Source: Desulfobacteraceae bacterium (lineage in GTDB: Bacteria; Desulfobacterota; Desulfobacteria; Desulfobacterales; Desulfosalsimonadaceae). From it: DNA of 54,840 nucleotides. How positions within the stretch are numbered: the first letter of the stretch is position 1; each line of letters opens with the position of its first letter. The notes under the pieces are model-generated. The model was not told the origin of the DNA and made no database searches. It saw only the letters and a list, made by a program, of their open reading frames with translations. Shown here piece by piece: positions 36,726 to 44,636 of this stretch. Where the stretch lies: the NCBI GenBank assembly GCA_003599885.1, contig QZKW01000067.1:1-54840 (forward strand), in the 5' to 3' direction. The translations under genes and the position numbers were made by a program.

Positions 36726-37232
36726 ATGGAACTGACGGATCTGTTATCCCTTGAGAAGTGGGTTGAGTTTGAAAAAGATGTGTATGCACGGTCCGGCCTG
36801 GATGCGAGCGTTTTTAACACCAAAGGCATCCGGATCACCGACTATAAGCAATGGGTGAACCGGTTTTGTCCGGCGGTTAAGGCCGATGACCGGGGCCAGA
36901 GCTTTATTTGCGCGGTGGCCCACATGAATGTCGCTGAAATGGCGAAAAATGCCAAGAAACCTGTGATTGAGGAATGCGACGCCGGGCTGCTGAAACTGGT
37001 GGCGCCGATTTTCGTTGATGATGAGTTTGTCGGAGCGTTCGGGGCCTGCGGCCTGATCTTAGACGACGGCGAGGTGGATTCTTTTATGGTGAACAAGACC
37101 ATTGGCATGGATGAGACGGAAATTGAAAGCCTTTCCAATGACATCAAACATATATCCTCGGAAGCGGCCAATGAGCTGGCGGCATACATTCAGGGGCGGA
37201 TTGAAGAAGTCGTGGCCCAATACAAAGGCTAA
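36726..37232 (+). CDS. Stand-alone PocR-type sensory domain protein
   Basis: 168 residues. It resembles the PocR ligand-binding domain (PF10114): LLSLEKWVEFEKDVYARSGL, conserved Cys in NRFCPAV and SFICAVAH, EECDAGLLKLVAPIFVD and AFGACGLI. In other proteins this domain sits before kinases or DNA-binding domains and senses small hydrophobic compounds; here nothing is attached. It may act as a soluble sensor or redox protein. It is divergent from the toxin-antitoxin operon and convergent with the selenoprotein gene. Confidence 0.82.
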   Translation: MELTDLLSLEKWVEFEKDVYARSGLDASVFNTKGIRITDYKQWVNRFCPAVKADDRGQSFICAVAHMNVAEMAKNAKKPVIEECDAGLLKLVAPIFVDDEFVGAFGACGLILDDGEVDSFMVNKTIGMDETEIESLSNDIKHISSEAANELAAYIQGRIEEVVAQYKG

Positions 37233-37264
37233 AGACGCAGTTTTATATGAAAATATGAAAAAAC

Positions 37265-37329
37265 CTCTGCGTCCCTGCGTCCCTGCGGGAGAAAAAACAT
37301 ATCTCGCGCAGAGACGCTGAGACGCAGAG
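37265..37329. repeat. Imperfect 27-base inverted repeat rich in CTCTGCGTC units
   Basis: The left arm (37265-37291) is built of CTCTGCGTC/CCTGCGTC units and the right arm (37303-37329) is its near reverse complement with CGCAGAGACG and GAGACGCAGAG, around an 11-base AT loop. Elements of this type are dispersed in many bacterial genomes. It lies between convergent genes and could also end transcription. Confidence 0.85.
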
Positions 37330-37385
37330 AAAAATCAGTTAAGCCTTTATTTTTATCCTTCGTTGTTCCCATCCGCGCATGGGGG

Positions 37386-38588
37386 TTAGTCAATAATCAG
37401 GATATCCGCCACCAGTTCCCATAAATATTTGACGGAGATATGCCCCATGCCGTTTTCCGCCAAGAGCGTCTTGATTTGGCCGTGGCAGCTATGGCACGGG
37501 AGAACGATCATGTCTGCCCTGCTTTGCCGGATCTGTCGGATTTTTTTCTCGCCATAGATCAGCCGCTCATCTTTATAGGGCGTCAGCAGCGTCCCGCCGC
37601 CACCGCCGCAGCAATACTGGTTGCCTTTGTTCGGGGTTAAATCCACCCAGTCGGACACGCATTGGTTCAGCACCCACCGGGGTTCGTCATAAAACCCGTG
37701 CCCGAACAGTTCTTCGGACTTGCGGCCGTAATTGCAGGGATCGTGATAGGCGATGCGGCCGGTGATCAGGGACTTGTCCAGTTTGATGCGGCCGGATTTG
37801 ATATAATCCATCAGCAGGTCAAATACCGTGAGCGCGCCGAACCGGTCAAAGAAATCCGGAAACCATTTTTGCAACCCGTACCGGGTCGCCAGATACGCGT
37901 GCCCTCACTCCGGGTACATCAGGTTTTTGATGTCAAGCGTCTCCATGTGTTCCACAATGCGGCCCACAAAGACCTTCATGGCGTCATCGTCGCCGGAGAA
38001 CAGGCCCCAGTTCACGCCTTCCCAGTTGACCGAAGGAATGGTCCAGTCTTCCCCGGCTTTATAAAAAATTTTCCACCAGTGCACCAGGTCTTCATTCTGG
38101 GTGTTCACCAGCTTGTTGTGAAGGGTATGGAGGAGATTTGCGCCCTGCTTGTCAAACGGCACCGCAAAATCCTCGAACCCCGGGGTTTCAGCAAGCTCGG
38201 TCGCAACGTCCTCAATGATGAACTGAAAATCCTCTGCCGGAAGTCCCAGATTGTTGCCGGTTTCAAGATCCAGTTCAACCCCTTTATGAATCATTCCCGG
38301 AACCTTGTCGCGATCAACCATTCCGCGGGCGGTTCGCATGATATGGACAATGTTGATCCCCATAGGGCAGGCATGCTCGCACTTGCCGCACATGGTGCAG
38401 AGCCAGGGCAGGGGGGAGTCGACAAGTTCCCGGTCGTTTCCTTCCAGCACCATCCGGACGATTTTGCGGGGGTCGAAGCCGCTGATGCCGGTAAGCGGAC
38501 AACCCGCGGAGCAGGTGCCGCAGGAAAGGCAAAGATCGGGAATGCTTTCTATAGGGCGAAGGGGGGCTTTATCTTTAATAGTGTGCAT
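37386..38588 (-). CDS. HdrD-like (Fe-S)-binding CCG-domain oxidoreductase, probable selenoprotein
   Basis: Two minus-strand frames (38588-37905 and 37874-37386) are in the same phase, divided only by UGA at 37907-37905. Read as selenocysteine the protein is 400 residues with Sec228. The N-terminal half has HdrC-like [4Fe-4S] motifs CLSCGTCSAGCP and CTMCGKCEHACP. Around the UGA the text is NLMYPE-U-GHAYLATRYG, where relatives have PECGHAY; the second CCG half follows with HDPCNYGRKSE, YCCGGGGG and LPCHSCHGQI. A strong hairpin starts 15 nt after the UGA. Likely function: thiol/disulfide or quinone-linked electron transfer. A pseudogene with a point nonsense mutation is the alternative, but all motifs are intact on both sides. 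Confidence 0.85.
37871..37907 (-). promoter_or_regulatory. Candidate bacterial SECIS element with the Sec UGA codon
   Basis: On the minus strand the UGA (37907-37905) is followed after 15 nt by GCGACCCG-GUA-CGGGUUGC (37889-37871): eight base pairs including one G-U, with a three-base GUA apical loop. The loop is 23 nt from the UGA, inside the distance range known for SelB-dependent bacterial SECIS elements, and carries the G-U typical of the loop. Confidence 0.78.
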
Positions 38589-38704
38589 CTTTCATTGTCC
38601 TGAAAATATATATAATATTTTGAATAATTATTGAGATCGCTTAAAATCTGTTTGAGAATTTCGTCTGAAAACCGATGGATGGAATTGTTATAAGAAATTT
38701 TTTT

Positions 38705-39607
38705 CTAAATATTGTTGGCTTGTTCAACTATTTTTCGAATAAAGGTAGAGTCAATATCTTCGGCTGTTAAATAAAGTTCGGGATAGTCTCCCCAACCATT
38801 ACGTATTATATTTCCGTTTCTGTCTTTGTAATTACCTTTTCGTAACCAGATCGCAATCTTTCGCCTGTCAGGCCTTATCCATATCAAACCTTTTCCTCCT
38901 GCATAAAAACATATCATGGACTTTTTAATTTTTTCCTCAACGTTTGGATTAATTTGATATACTATTTGTTTTATAAGCATGTACGCTGCTCTGATATCGG
39001 GTTCAACGCCATTAAGCAGCGCATCATCGCTGAACGCCTTGAATTGAGAATTTACATTTTTAATGACTTTACTGGCCTTCGTAATCTTACCTAAATTTGC
39101 CGAAGCTCGCTGAGAGCTTATCTTATTGTAGCCGATAATATTATTTGAATTATTTGAATATAGCCGTACCTTCCAGAGTTCAATAGGAAGATCTCTGAAG
39201 CTAATGGCTTCTATTTGATAAGGCGTGAAGGAAGGAGATATGAAAATTACTTTAGACCGGGACCAGTCAAAATCTTCTTTTTTAGAAGAAGACGCTGCAT
39301 GTTCATTATATTTAAGTACGAAGTCTGCTTTGTTATTAAACATTGCAGATAAGTAAGCATATCCTTGATCAATAACACTAAAATTTTGATCATTTTTATA
39401 TTCGAAAATAACAAATGAACTTAGATCATCGTCGAAACCAACCGTATCTAGTCTAAAATGTCCTACCGAAAATTCTGAGCAAACAAATTTGATTCCAAAT
39501 ATTAATTGAAGATTCTGCTCAGTGATTGTCTGCATTTCTTTTTCAGAGGTGAAAGTAACAAGATTCATGCGTGTGAGTGATTTACCAGAAATTCCAAATA
39601 TTGGCAT
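38705..39607 (-). CDS. DUF5655/COG3586-like protein with possible nuclease fold
   Basis: 300 residues, GGGGGGGAGAG before the ATG. The N-terminal part contains RLDTVGFDDDLSSFVIFEYK, an Asp...Glu-x-Lys arrangement as in PD-(D/E)xK nucleases, followed by QGYAYLSAMFNNKADFVL. The C-terminal ~100 residues (SMICFYAGGKGLIWIRPD, KIAIWLRKG) resemble the DUF5655 domain. The gene is clearly more AT-rich than its Hdr neighbours, which suggests recent acquisition. Relatives have been called transport proteins without good reason; a DNA-acting or defence function is more likely but unproven. Confidence 0.7.
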   Translation of the reverse strand: MPIFGISGKSLTRMNLVTFTSEKEMQTITEQNLQLIFGIKFVCSEFSVGHFRLDTVGFDDDLSSFVIFEYKNDQNFSVIDQGYAYLSAMFNNKADFVLKYNEHAASSSKKEDFDWSRSKVIFISPSFTPYQIEAISFRDLPIELWKVRLYSNNSNNIIGYNKISSQRASANLGKITKASKVIKNVNSQFKAFSDDALLNGVEPDIRAAYMLIKQIVYQINPNVEEKIKKSMICFYAGGKGLIWIRPDRRKIAIWLRKGNYKDRNGNIIRNGWGDYPELYLTAEDIDSTFIRKIVEQANNI

Positions 39608-39749
39608 GGTTCTCTCCCCCCCTTTATTCTTTTGTATCCTATAACAGTTAAAATAAATGGAAAAACTAACAACTATAATATGGAAGATCAGCCCACATTC
39701 AAGTCAAATCAAATATGCTTTGGGTGGTTTGGCTAACAGTCTTCAGTCT

Positions 39750-39845
39750 ATAGCCTACTCAGGCTCCACTTCCAGTGCCCCCATAACCCCTGATCCTCAA
39801 AATCCTCCAAAAAAGTCGCGCTGCTGTGACAGATGACGGCGCAGA
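39750..39845 (-). pseudogene. Degraded copy of the 3' end of the double-hdrA gene
   Basis: The stretch 39791-39844 matches 40587-40640, the end of the 847-residue hdrA-like gene, at about 45 of 54 bases. In the same sense it reads AVICHSSATFLEDFEDQ against AAICPNSATLLGDFEDH. Similarity also returns at ATAGCCTAC just beyond the stop. The copy has lost its ferredoxin cysteines and ends abruptly near the mazF stop codon. Confidence 0.8.
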
Positions 39846-39878
39846 CTTTTTGATTCTCTGAATTTGTGGGTTGGCCGC

Positions 39879-40214
39879 TCAGTAGATACAGGCCTCCAAA
39901 ATGGAAAGCACTTCTGACAACAGCTCATCATTACCATGTTCAATGCGTTTGGCGCGGCGGGAACTGAAATCAACCGATTTGACCTGTTCCACCATAACAA
40001 ATCCCGTCAGTTTGCTTTCTTTCGGAATCGGCACATGAAAGGGAAAATGACGATCAGTGTTTGTAATCGGGCATACCATCGCCAGGCCTGTGCTTCGATT
40101 GAACAGATCCTTGCTGACAACAAGGGCAGGCCGACGCCCTTTCTGTTCATGACCGGATTGCGGATCGAAGGTGATGGCAATGATGTCCCCTTGTTTGGGG
40201 ATATAAGCGGCCAT
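39879..40214 (-). CDS. mazF: MazF/PemK-family toxin
   Basis: 111 residues, starting AAYIPKQGDIIAITFDPQSG with KGRRPALVVSKDLFN, MVCPITNTDRHFPFHVPIP and VEQVKSVDFSSRRA. These are the MazF signatures, including the catalytic Arg (RRPALVVS) and Thr (ITNT). It is a sequence-specific endoribonuclease. The start directly follows the antitoxin stop (TAGATG). Confidence 0.96.
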   Translation of the reverse strand: MAAYIPKQGDIIAITFDPQSGHEQKGRRPALVVSKDLFNRSTGLAMVCPITNTDRHFPFHVPIPKESKLTGFVMVEQVKSVDFSSRRAKRIEHGNDELLSEVLSILEACIY

Positions 40215-40463
40215 CTACCATTCCTCCTTGCCGACCGGCTCTCCCCAGTCAACCTCACCGGGTTGGTAGCTTTTTGGGATACGCGCCACGAGATCTTTAA
40301 GGTTATGACGGCCGCGTTCCCTTTTGGCGGGCGCAACAATCATTATGCCGTCTTTTACGCTGATATTCACCTCATCGCCGACATCCAGTTTCACATCTGC
40401 AAGCAGATTCTTACTGATTCGAAGTCCCTGGCTGTTTCCCCATTTTTGAATTTTTGCAAGCAT
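40215..40463 (-). CDS. mazE: MazE-type antitoxin (AbrB fold)
   Basis: 82 residues from the ATG at 40463, with AAGGAGG upstream; the longer frame would extend into the promoter. The N-terminus KIQKWGNSQGLRISKNLLAD and VGDEVNISVKDG is the SpoVT/AbrB DNA-binding fold, and the acidic/aromatic C-terminus (SYQPGEVDWGEPVGKEEW) should inhibit MazF. Confidence 0.95.
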   Translation of the reverse strand: MLAKIQKWGNSQGLRISKNLLADVKLDVGDEVNISVKDGIMIVAPAKRERGRHNLKDLVARIPKSYQPGEVDWGEPVGKEEW

Positions 40464-40476
40464 CGGATACCTCCTT

Positions 40477-40517
40477 ATGTATATCCAATGTATAGCCACT
40501 TTGGGCGCGATTATCAA
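40477..40517 (-). promoter_or_regulatory. mazEF promoter with repeated operator motif
   Basis: On the minus strand TTGATA (40517-40512) and TATACA (40494-40489) are 17 bases apart. The -10 overlaps two copies of TATACAT spaced by four bases (40494-40477), a plausible MazE operator. The promoter begins only ~25 bases upstream of the end of the last hdr gene's intergenic space, so mazEF has its own control. Confidence 0.75.
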
Positions 40518-40549
40518 GGAAAAATTCGAAGCCACCAATAGCCTACAAC

Positions 40550-43093
40550 CTATCCTATCGCCGTTTCCAGCGCATCCATCACCCGGTGATCTTCAAAATC
40601 CCCCAAAAGGGTCGCGCTGTTGGGGCAGATGGCAGCGCAGGCTCCGCAACCCTGGCAGGCAGCGACATCCACCATAATGCGGTTTTGTTCCGTGTCGGCA
40701 AACCGGGCCCCATAGGGACAAGTATCTATGCAGAGTTCGCAACGGGAGCAGATAGCATGCCGGACAATAGCCGTGACCCGTTGGGGTTTGATGAGGTCGC
40801 TTGCAAGGATGCGAAATGCCCGGCAGGCCGCTGCTTCGCCTTCCTGGATGCTTTGCAGGGCAGTTTGGGGAGCCCGCCCCAGACCGGCCACAAAAATGCC
40901 TTCTCTGGGACTATCCACCGGCCGCCATTTATAATCCGCTTCCTTGAAAAATGCGTCAACGGTCAGGGGGATGAAGAACATCCGGGCTATGTCGTCCGAA
41001 GGATTTGGCGATACTCCGGTGGACAAGACGACCATATCGGGTTTAAAGCTTACTGCCGCATTCTTTATCGGATCATGACCAGTGACGATGATATCCGGTC
41101 CGTTAATGCTCACAGACGGTTTACGGCTCACGTCAAAGGGAATAAAGCAAATACCTTTGCGCCGGGCTTCGGTATATAGCGTTTCAGTGTCGCCGGTGGT
41201 CATGATGTCCCTGTAGAATATCCGGATATCGGTCTCCGGCCACTTTTCCTTTAATCCAATCGCATTGTTCAGGGCCTTGATGCAGCAAATCCGGCTGCAA
41301 TAATTGGCGGGTTCTTCCCGTGAACCGGCGCACTGGATCATGACCACGGATTTGGGGGGAAGTTGATCCAGTTCCCCGTCATGGAGGCGTTTTTCCAGAT
41401 CAAACTGGGTTATGATGCGGTCATCAGTGCCGGAACCATAAGCATCGGTTTGGGCGGCATGACCGCCGGTGACGATGACGGTCGCGCCGTGTACCAGTAT
41501 TTTTTCACCTTCTTCCCCAAGCCTGATCCGGGAGACAAACCGGCCGGGGATGCCCTGATGATTGATTACCTGGGCGTTTTTATAAACCGTAATCAGCGGA
41601 TGGTTCATTACATTCGTAATCAGCTGTGCAATGGATTCTTTGGTGTCTTTATCAACAATATGGGCCGCATTTCCGCCCAGCGCATCTTGTTTTTCCACCA
41701 GCGCCACTTTGACGTAAAACCCCGCAAGGGTCAGGGCGGCGCTCAGTCCGGCAGGCCCGCCGCCGACAACCAGGGCGGTTTTCTCCACGGGTCTGCTTTG
41801 TGAATCGGCAGGCGAATCATCCGAAGCCGTTTTTTCATGGGTTTTGGGGAGGATTTTTTTGAGCAATCCTGCGGCAGCAGCGCCGGAGGCAATTACGGAC
41901 TCGGATATGTCTTTGAATTGCTGGACCGAATCCGGCATAAAGCCCCCGTCATGACGCACAAAGTCCGGCAACACCGGGGCGGGTTTCCGGCCGGTGGACA
42001 GTATTGCCAAGTCAAAAATTTCTTCAATCCTATGGCCTTCGGCATCCACATAACTGATGATGAGATCGCCGGGGGTGTCTGCCGGTTCGATGCTGTGGAC
42101 CCGGCAGCGGATAAACCGGACGCCCAGTTCAAATTCGGCCCGGTCTTTGTACCGCTGGAAATCGCGTCCGAAGGTGCGCATGTCCATATAAAATATAGTG
42201 GTCTCGGCTCCCTCGATTTTTTCGTGCGCCAGAATCGCTTCTTTGACGGCGATCATGCAGCATGCGGTGGAACAATGATCGGCCCCGAGCATGAGGTTGC
42301 GTGAGCCCACACATTGCAGCCATGCGATTTTTTTAATGGGCAGATGATCGGAAGGCCTTACTGTAATATCGGCAAACGGTCCCGCGCTGTTTAAGATGCG
42401 CTCAAAACCCGTTGACGTCACCACGTTGGGCAATATCCCGAACCCGTAAAGGTCTACCGCCCGAGGATCAAACAACTCCGCGCCCGGCGTATAAATCACC
42501 CCGGCGATGTTTTGAAGGGTCTGGGGTCGTGAAGCAGCGTCCAGATTGATGGCCGATTCCGGGCATATTTTGCGGCAGGCGTCGCATCGGTTGCAGGCAT
42601 CCCAATTGATGGTGCGCTTTGTTCCCGACTGGTGCGGCACGGGTTTGTATATGGCCTTGGAAAAAGATAGGGACGCATTGAATTGATCCGGAATTTCAAC
42701 CGGACAAACGGTTTCGCACTCGCCGCAATCCGTGCATCGTTCCGGGTCGACACCAGTAGGGGTGGTAGCAAGGGTGACGGTCATGTTCCCCGGAGCGCCT
42801 GTGATGCCAAGAACTTCCGTTTGGGTCAAAATCCGGATGTGGTCATGATCCAGCCCTCTGCGCAGGCAGGTCTGCCGGCAATCATCCCGGTTAATCATCG
42901 GGAGTATGCGGCACATGCCGCAATGGTCATCCGGGAACTGGTGATCGATCTGGGACAGGATGCCCCCACTGGCTGCCGCTTTGTCGACCAGCGTCACCCG
43001 GCACCCGGTTTCAGCCAAATCAATGGCGGCGTGCATGCCGCTGATGCCAGCGCCTATGATGAGTACATGGGGCCTTGTGTTGTTCGGAACCAT
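40550..43093 (-). CDS. Double HdrA-like flavo-iron-sulfur subunit (fused)
   Basis: 847 residues. Two FAD-binding halves: the first opens with VLIIGAGISGMHAAIDLA, has the HdrA-type Cys region HCGMCRILPMINRDDC and two [4Fe-4S] motifs CTDCGECETVCP and CNRCDACRKICP; the second opens with ALVVGGGPAGLSAALTLAG about residue 440 and ends with ferredoxin motifs CSRCELCIDTCP and CQGCGACAAICP. It resembles QmoA/QmoB or HdrA with a duplicated flavin domain. It is the last gene of the hdrCBA-mvhD run, 3 nt after the FrhB-type gene. Role by family: flavin-based electron branching within a soluble Hdr complex. Confidence 0.9.
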   Translation of the reverse strand: MVPNNTRPHVLIIGAGISGMHAAIDLAETGCRVTLVDKAAASGGILSQIDHQFPDDHCGMCRILPMINRDDCRQTCLRRGLDHDHIRILTQTEVLGITGAPGNMTVTLATTPTGVDPERCTDCGECETVCPVEIPDQFNASLSFSKAIYKPVPHQSGTKRTINWDACNRCDACRKICPESAINLDAASRPQTLQNIAGVIYTPGAELFDPRAVDLYGFGILPNVVTSTGFERILNSAGPFADITVRPSDHLPIKKIAWLQCVGSRNLMLGADHCSTACCMIAVKEAILAHEKIEGAETTIFYMDMRTFGRDFQRYKDRAEFELGVRFIRCRVHSIEPADTPGDLIISYVDAEGHRIEEIFDLAILSTGRKPAPVLPDFVRHDGGFMPDSVQQFKDISESVIASGAAAAGLLKKILPKTHEKTASDDSPADSQSRPVEKTALVVGGGPAGLSAALTLAGFYVKVALVEKQDALGGNAAHIVDKDTKESIAQLITNVMNHPLITVYKNAQVINHQGIPGRFVSRIRLGEEGEKILVHGATVIVTGGHAAQTDAYGSGTDDRIITQFDLEKRLHDGELDQLPPKSVVMIQCAGSREEPANYCSRICCIKALNNAIGLKEKWPETDIRIFYRDIMTTGDTETLYTEARRKGICFIPFDVSRKPSVSINGPDIIVTGHDPIKNAAVSFKPDMVVLSTGVSPNPSDDIARMFFIPLTVDAFFKEADYKWRPVDSPREGIFVAGLGRAPQTALQSIQEGEAAACRAFRILASDLIKPQRVTAIVRHAICSRCELCIDTCPYGARFADTEQNRIMVDVAACQGCGACAAICPNSATLLGDFEDHRVMDALETAIG

Positions 43094-43096
43094 GAT

Positions 43097-44203
43097 TTAA
43101 ATCCCTTCATTGCCGGTATTTTCATCAAACACCAGCAGAGGAATGGCTTCGGAAAGGTCCCGGCCCGGTTCATAATCATACAGTTTCTGGATTTCCTCCG
43201 CCACCCGGATAAACACGTCGGCCACGGGAATGTGGCTGGGGCAGACGCTGGAACAATGCCCGCAGGCGACACAGGCATGGGCAATATGCGCCATGCGGGT
43301 CATGTGAAACATGGTGGTGTCCGCCGGCAGTTTAACCATTCCTTTTTTGGAGGCGCGGCGCAGCAGCACTTCCGGATCATGGGCGAACACGTCCGTCAAA
43401 AAAACACATTCCCGGCAATAACACACCGGGCAGGCTACACGGCAGTTATGGCAATTCAGACAGTCGGCAAAATAGCGCTGGAATTTTTCAATGGAATCGG
43501 TTTTATCTTTGTTTTCCGATAGAAGAGCAGCTTTTGAAGCCTTGCGTTCATCCAGAAGGCGATGGATCTGATCCTCTCTGCGGGCAGGGGCTTCACTGGT
43601 TTCAAAACCCAGTTGTTTTAAAACCGAAAGCCCTGCCTCTGTTTCAGCAGACAATCCGATGCATTCATTTGCGGGCATTCCGACCAGACACAGGGAAATA
43701 TCCGCATGAACGGGCTGAAACCGGGTGCAGATGGCGCAAGACGAGCAAATGTGTTTTTGCAGGTCCGGATCTTCATAAAACGCCTGGGTCAGGCCGGGAT
43801 TTTGGGATGCTGATTCAAGATATACCGAGTTTTCCATTCGCCCCAGGCATTCGATGCCAATCAGAAGGGTGTTGTCCAATGAGCACTGCTTTAATTTGGC
43901 CAGTTCGATAAGCGCCCGGATTTCACAGGGCCGCAGCACCAGGGCAATGCGTTTGCCGGTATCATGTTTTAATACCGATATTGCCTGACGGGCAGAATTA
44001 AAGGGTGCTGCCGGGGCCAGCGGGTCTGCTTTCTCGATTAAATCGGGGGCCGTAAACAGCGTCGGCATGGGAAGTAAAGAATAAGGGGTCGGCGCGGCCG
44101 CCAGGACGGCATCGGCTATCTGCTCGGTCAGCAATTTTTTTAAAAAACCGGCAACGGCATTCGAAAGATGACCGTCGGTTTTGATTATAACGAATGGGTG
44201 CAT
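43097..44203 (-). CDS. FrhB/FdhB-type flavo-ferredoxin subunit with two extra [4Fe-4S] sites
   Basis: 368 residues. The N-terminal part matches the FrhB/FdhB C-terminal domain (LVLRPCEIRALIELAKLK, LLIGIECLG, CSSCAICTRFQPVHADI). The C-terminal half has CLNCHNCRVACPVCYC and CVACGHCSSVCPSHIP. Relatives couple F420, formate or NAD(P)H oxidation to Fe-S chains in Hdr complexes. Here it lies between mvhD and the double hdrA and is the most likely entry point for electrons. Which donor is used cannot be told from sequence. Confidence 0.85.
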   Translation of the reverse strand: MHPFVIIKTDGHLSNAVAGFLKKLLTEQIADAVLAAAPTPYSLLPMPTLFTAPDLIEKADPLAPAAPFNSARQAISVLKHDTGKRIALVLRPCEIRALIELAKLKQCSLDNTLLIGIECLGRMENSVYLESASQNPGLTQAFYEDPDLQKHICSSCAICTRFQPVHADISLCLVGMPANECIGLSAETEAGLSVLKQLGFETSEAPARREDQIHRLLDERKASKAALLSENKDKTDSIEKFQRYFADCLNCHNCRVACPVCYCRECVFLTDVFAHDPEVLLRRASKKGMVKLPADTTMFHMTRMAHIAHACVACGHCSSVCPSHIPVADVFIRVAEEIQKLYDYEPGRDLSEAIPLLVFDENTGNEGI

Positions 44204-44213
44204 GGTGATCCTC

Positions 44214-44636
44214 TTATAATATCATACAATCACGGGCCGGGTTGGGCCCCATCGCTTGAATGGCTGCCACGAATTCGGTCATGTGGCGCTGAAATTCCGG
44301 GCCTTCGCTGGCGCCGATCCACTGGAGCTTGAGACGTGCCGGATCAAATCCGAATTGCTCCAGAAGTTTGCCAACGCCGGTGATCCGTTTGACGGCTTTA
44401 AGATTGCCATTAATATAATGACAGTCGCCGGGATGACATCCGCCGATAAACACCCCGTCTGCCCCGTCGAGAAACGCTTTCAGGATATATTTGGCGTCGA
44501 TCATTCCGGTGCACATAAGCCGGACAATGCGGATATTGGATGGATACGTCAGCCGGGATGTGCCGGCCAAGTCTGCGGCTGTATAGGTGCACCAGTTGCA
44601 TACCATCGCGATAATTTTGGGTTCAAAATCACTCAT
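44214..44636 (-). CDS. mvhD: MvhD/FrhD-type [2Fe-2S] electron-transfer subunit
   Basis: 140 residues from the ATG at 44636, which overlaps the hdrA stop (TTATGAG). Conserved cysteines are in place: MVCNWCTYTAADLAG, RLMCTGMID and GGCHPGDCHYINGN. In methanogens and sulfate reducers MvhD links hydrogenase or dehydrogenase modules to HdrA. Its position between hdrA and the FrhB-like gene fits that linking role. Confidence 0.94.
   Translation of the reverse strand: MSDFEPKIIAMVCNWCTYTAADLAGTSRLTYPSNIRIVRLMCTGMIDAKYILKAFLDGADGVFIGGCHPGDCHYINGNLKAVKRITGVGKLLEQFGFDPARLKLQWIGASEGPEFQRHMTEFVAAIQAMGPNPARDCMIL

Noticed and set aside
37265-37329. CRISPR array
   Set aside because: Two inverted arms, not direct repeats with spacers; no cas genes.
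37386-37874. A separate 162-residue (Fe-S)-binding protein
   Set aside because: It starts from a TTG without a ribosome-binding site and is the in-phase continuation of the frame before the UGA; better read as the second half of one selenoprotein.
37662-38603. A 313-residue plus-strand open frame opposite the Hdr-like gene
   Set aside because: It is uninterrupted across the UGA region, but the minus strand holds all conserved cysteine motifs, and the plus frame has no family match.
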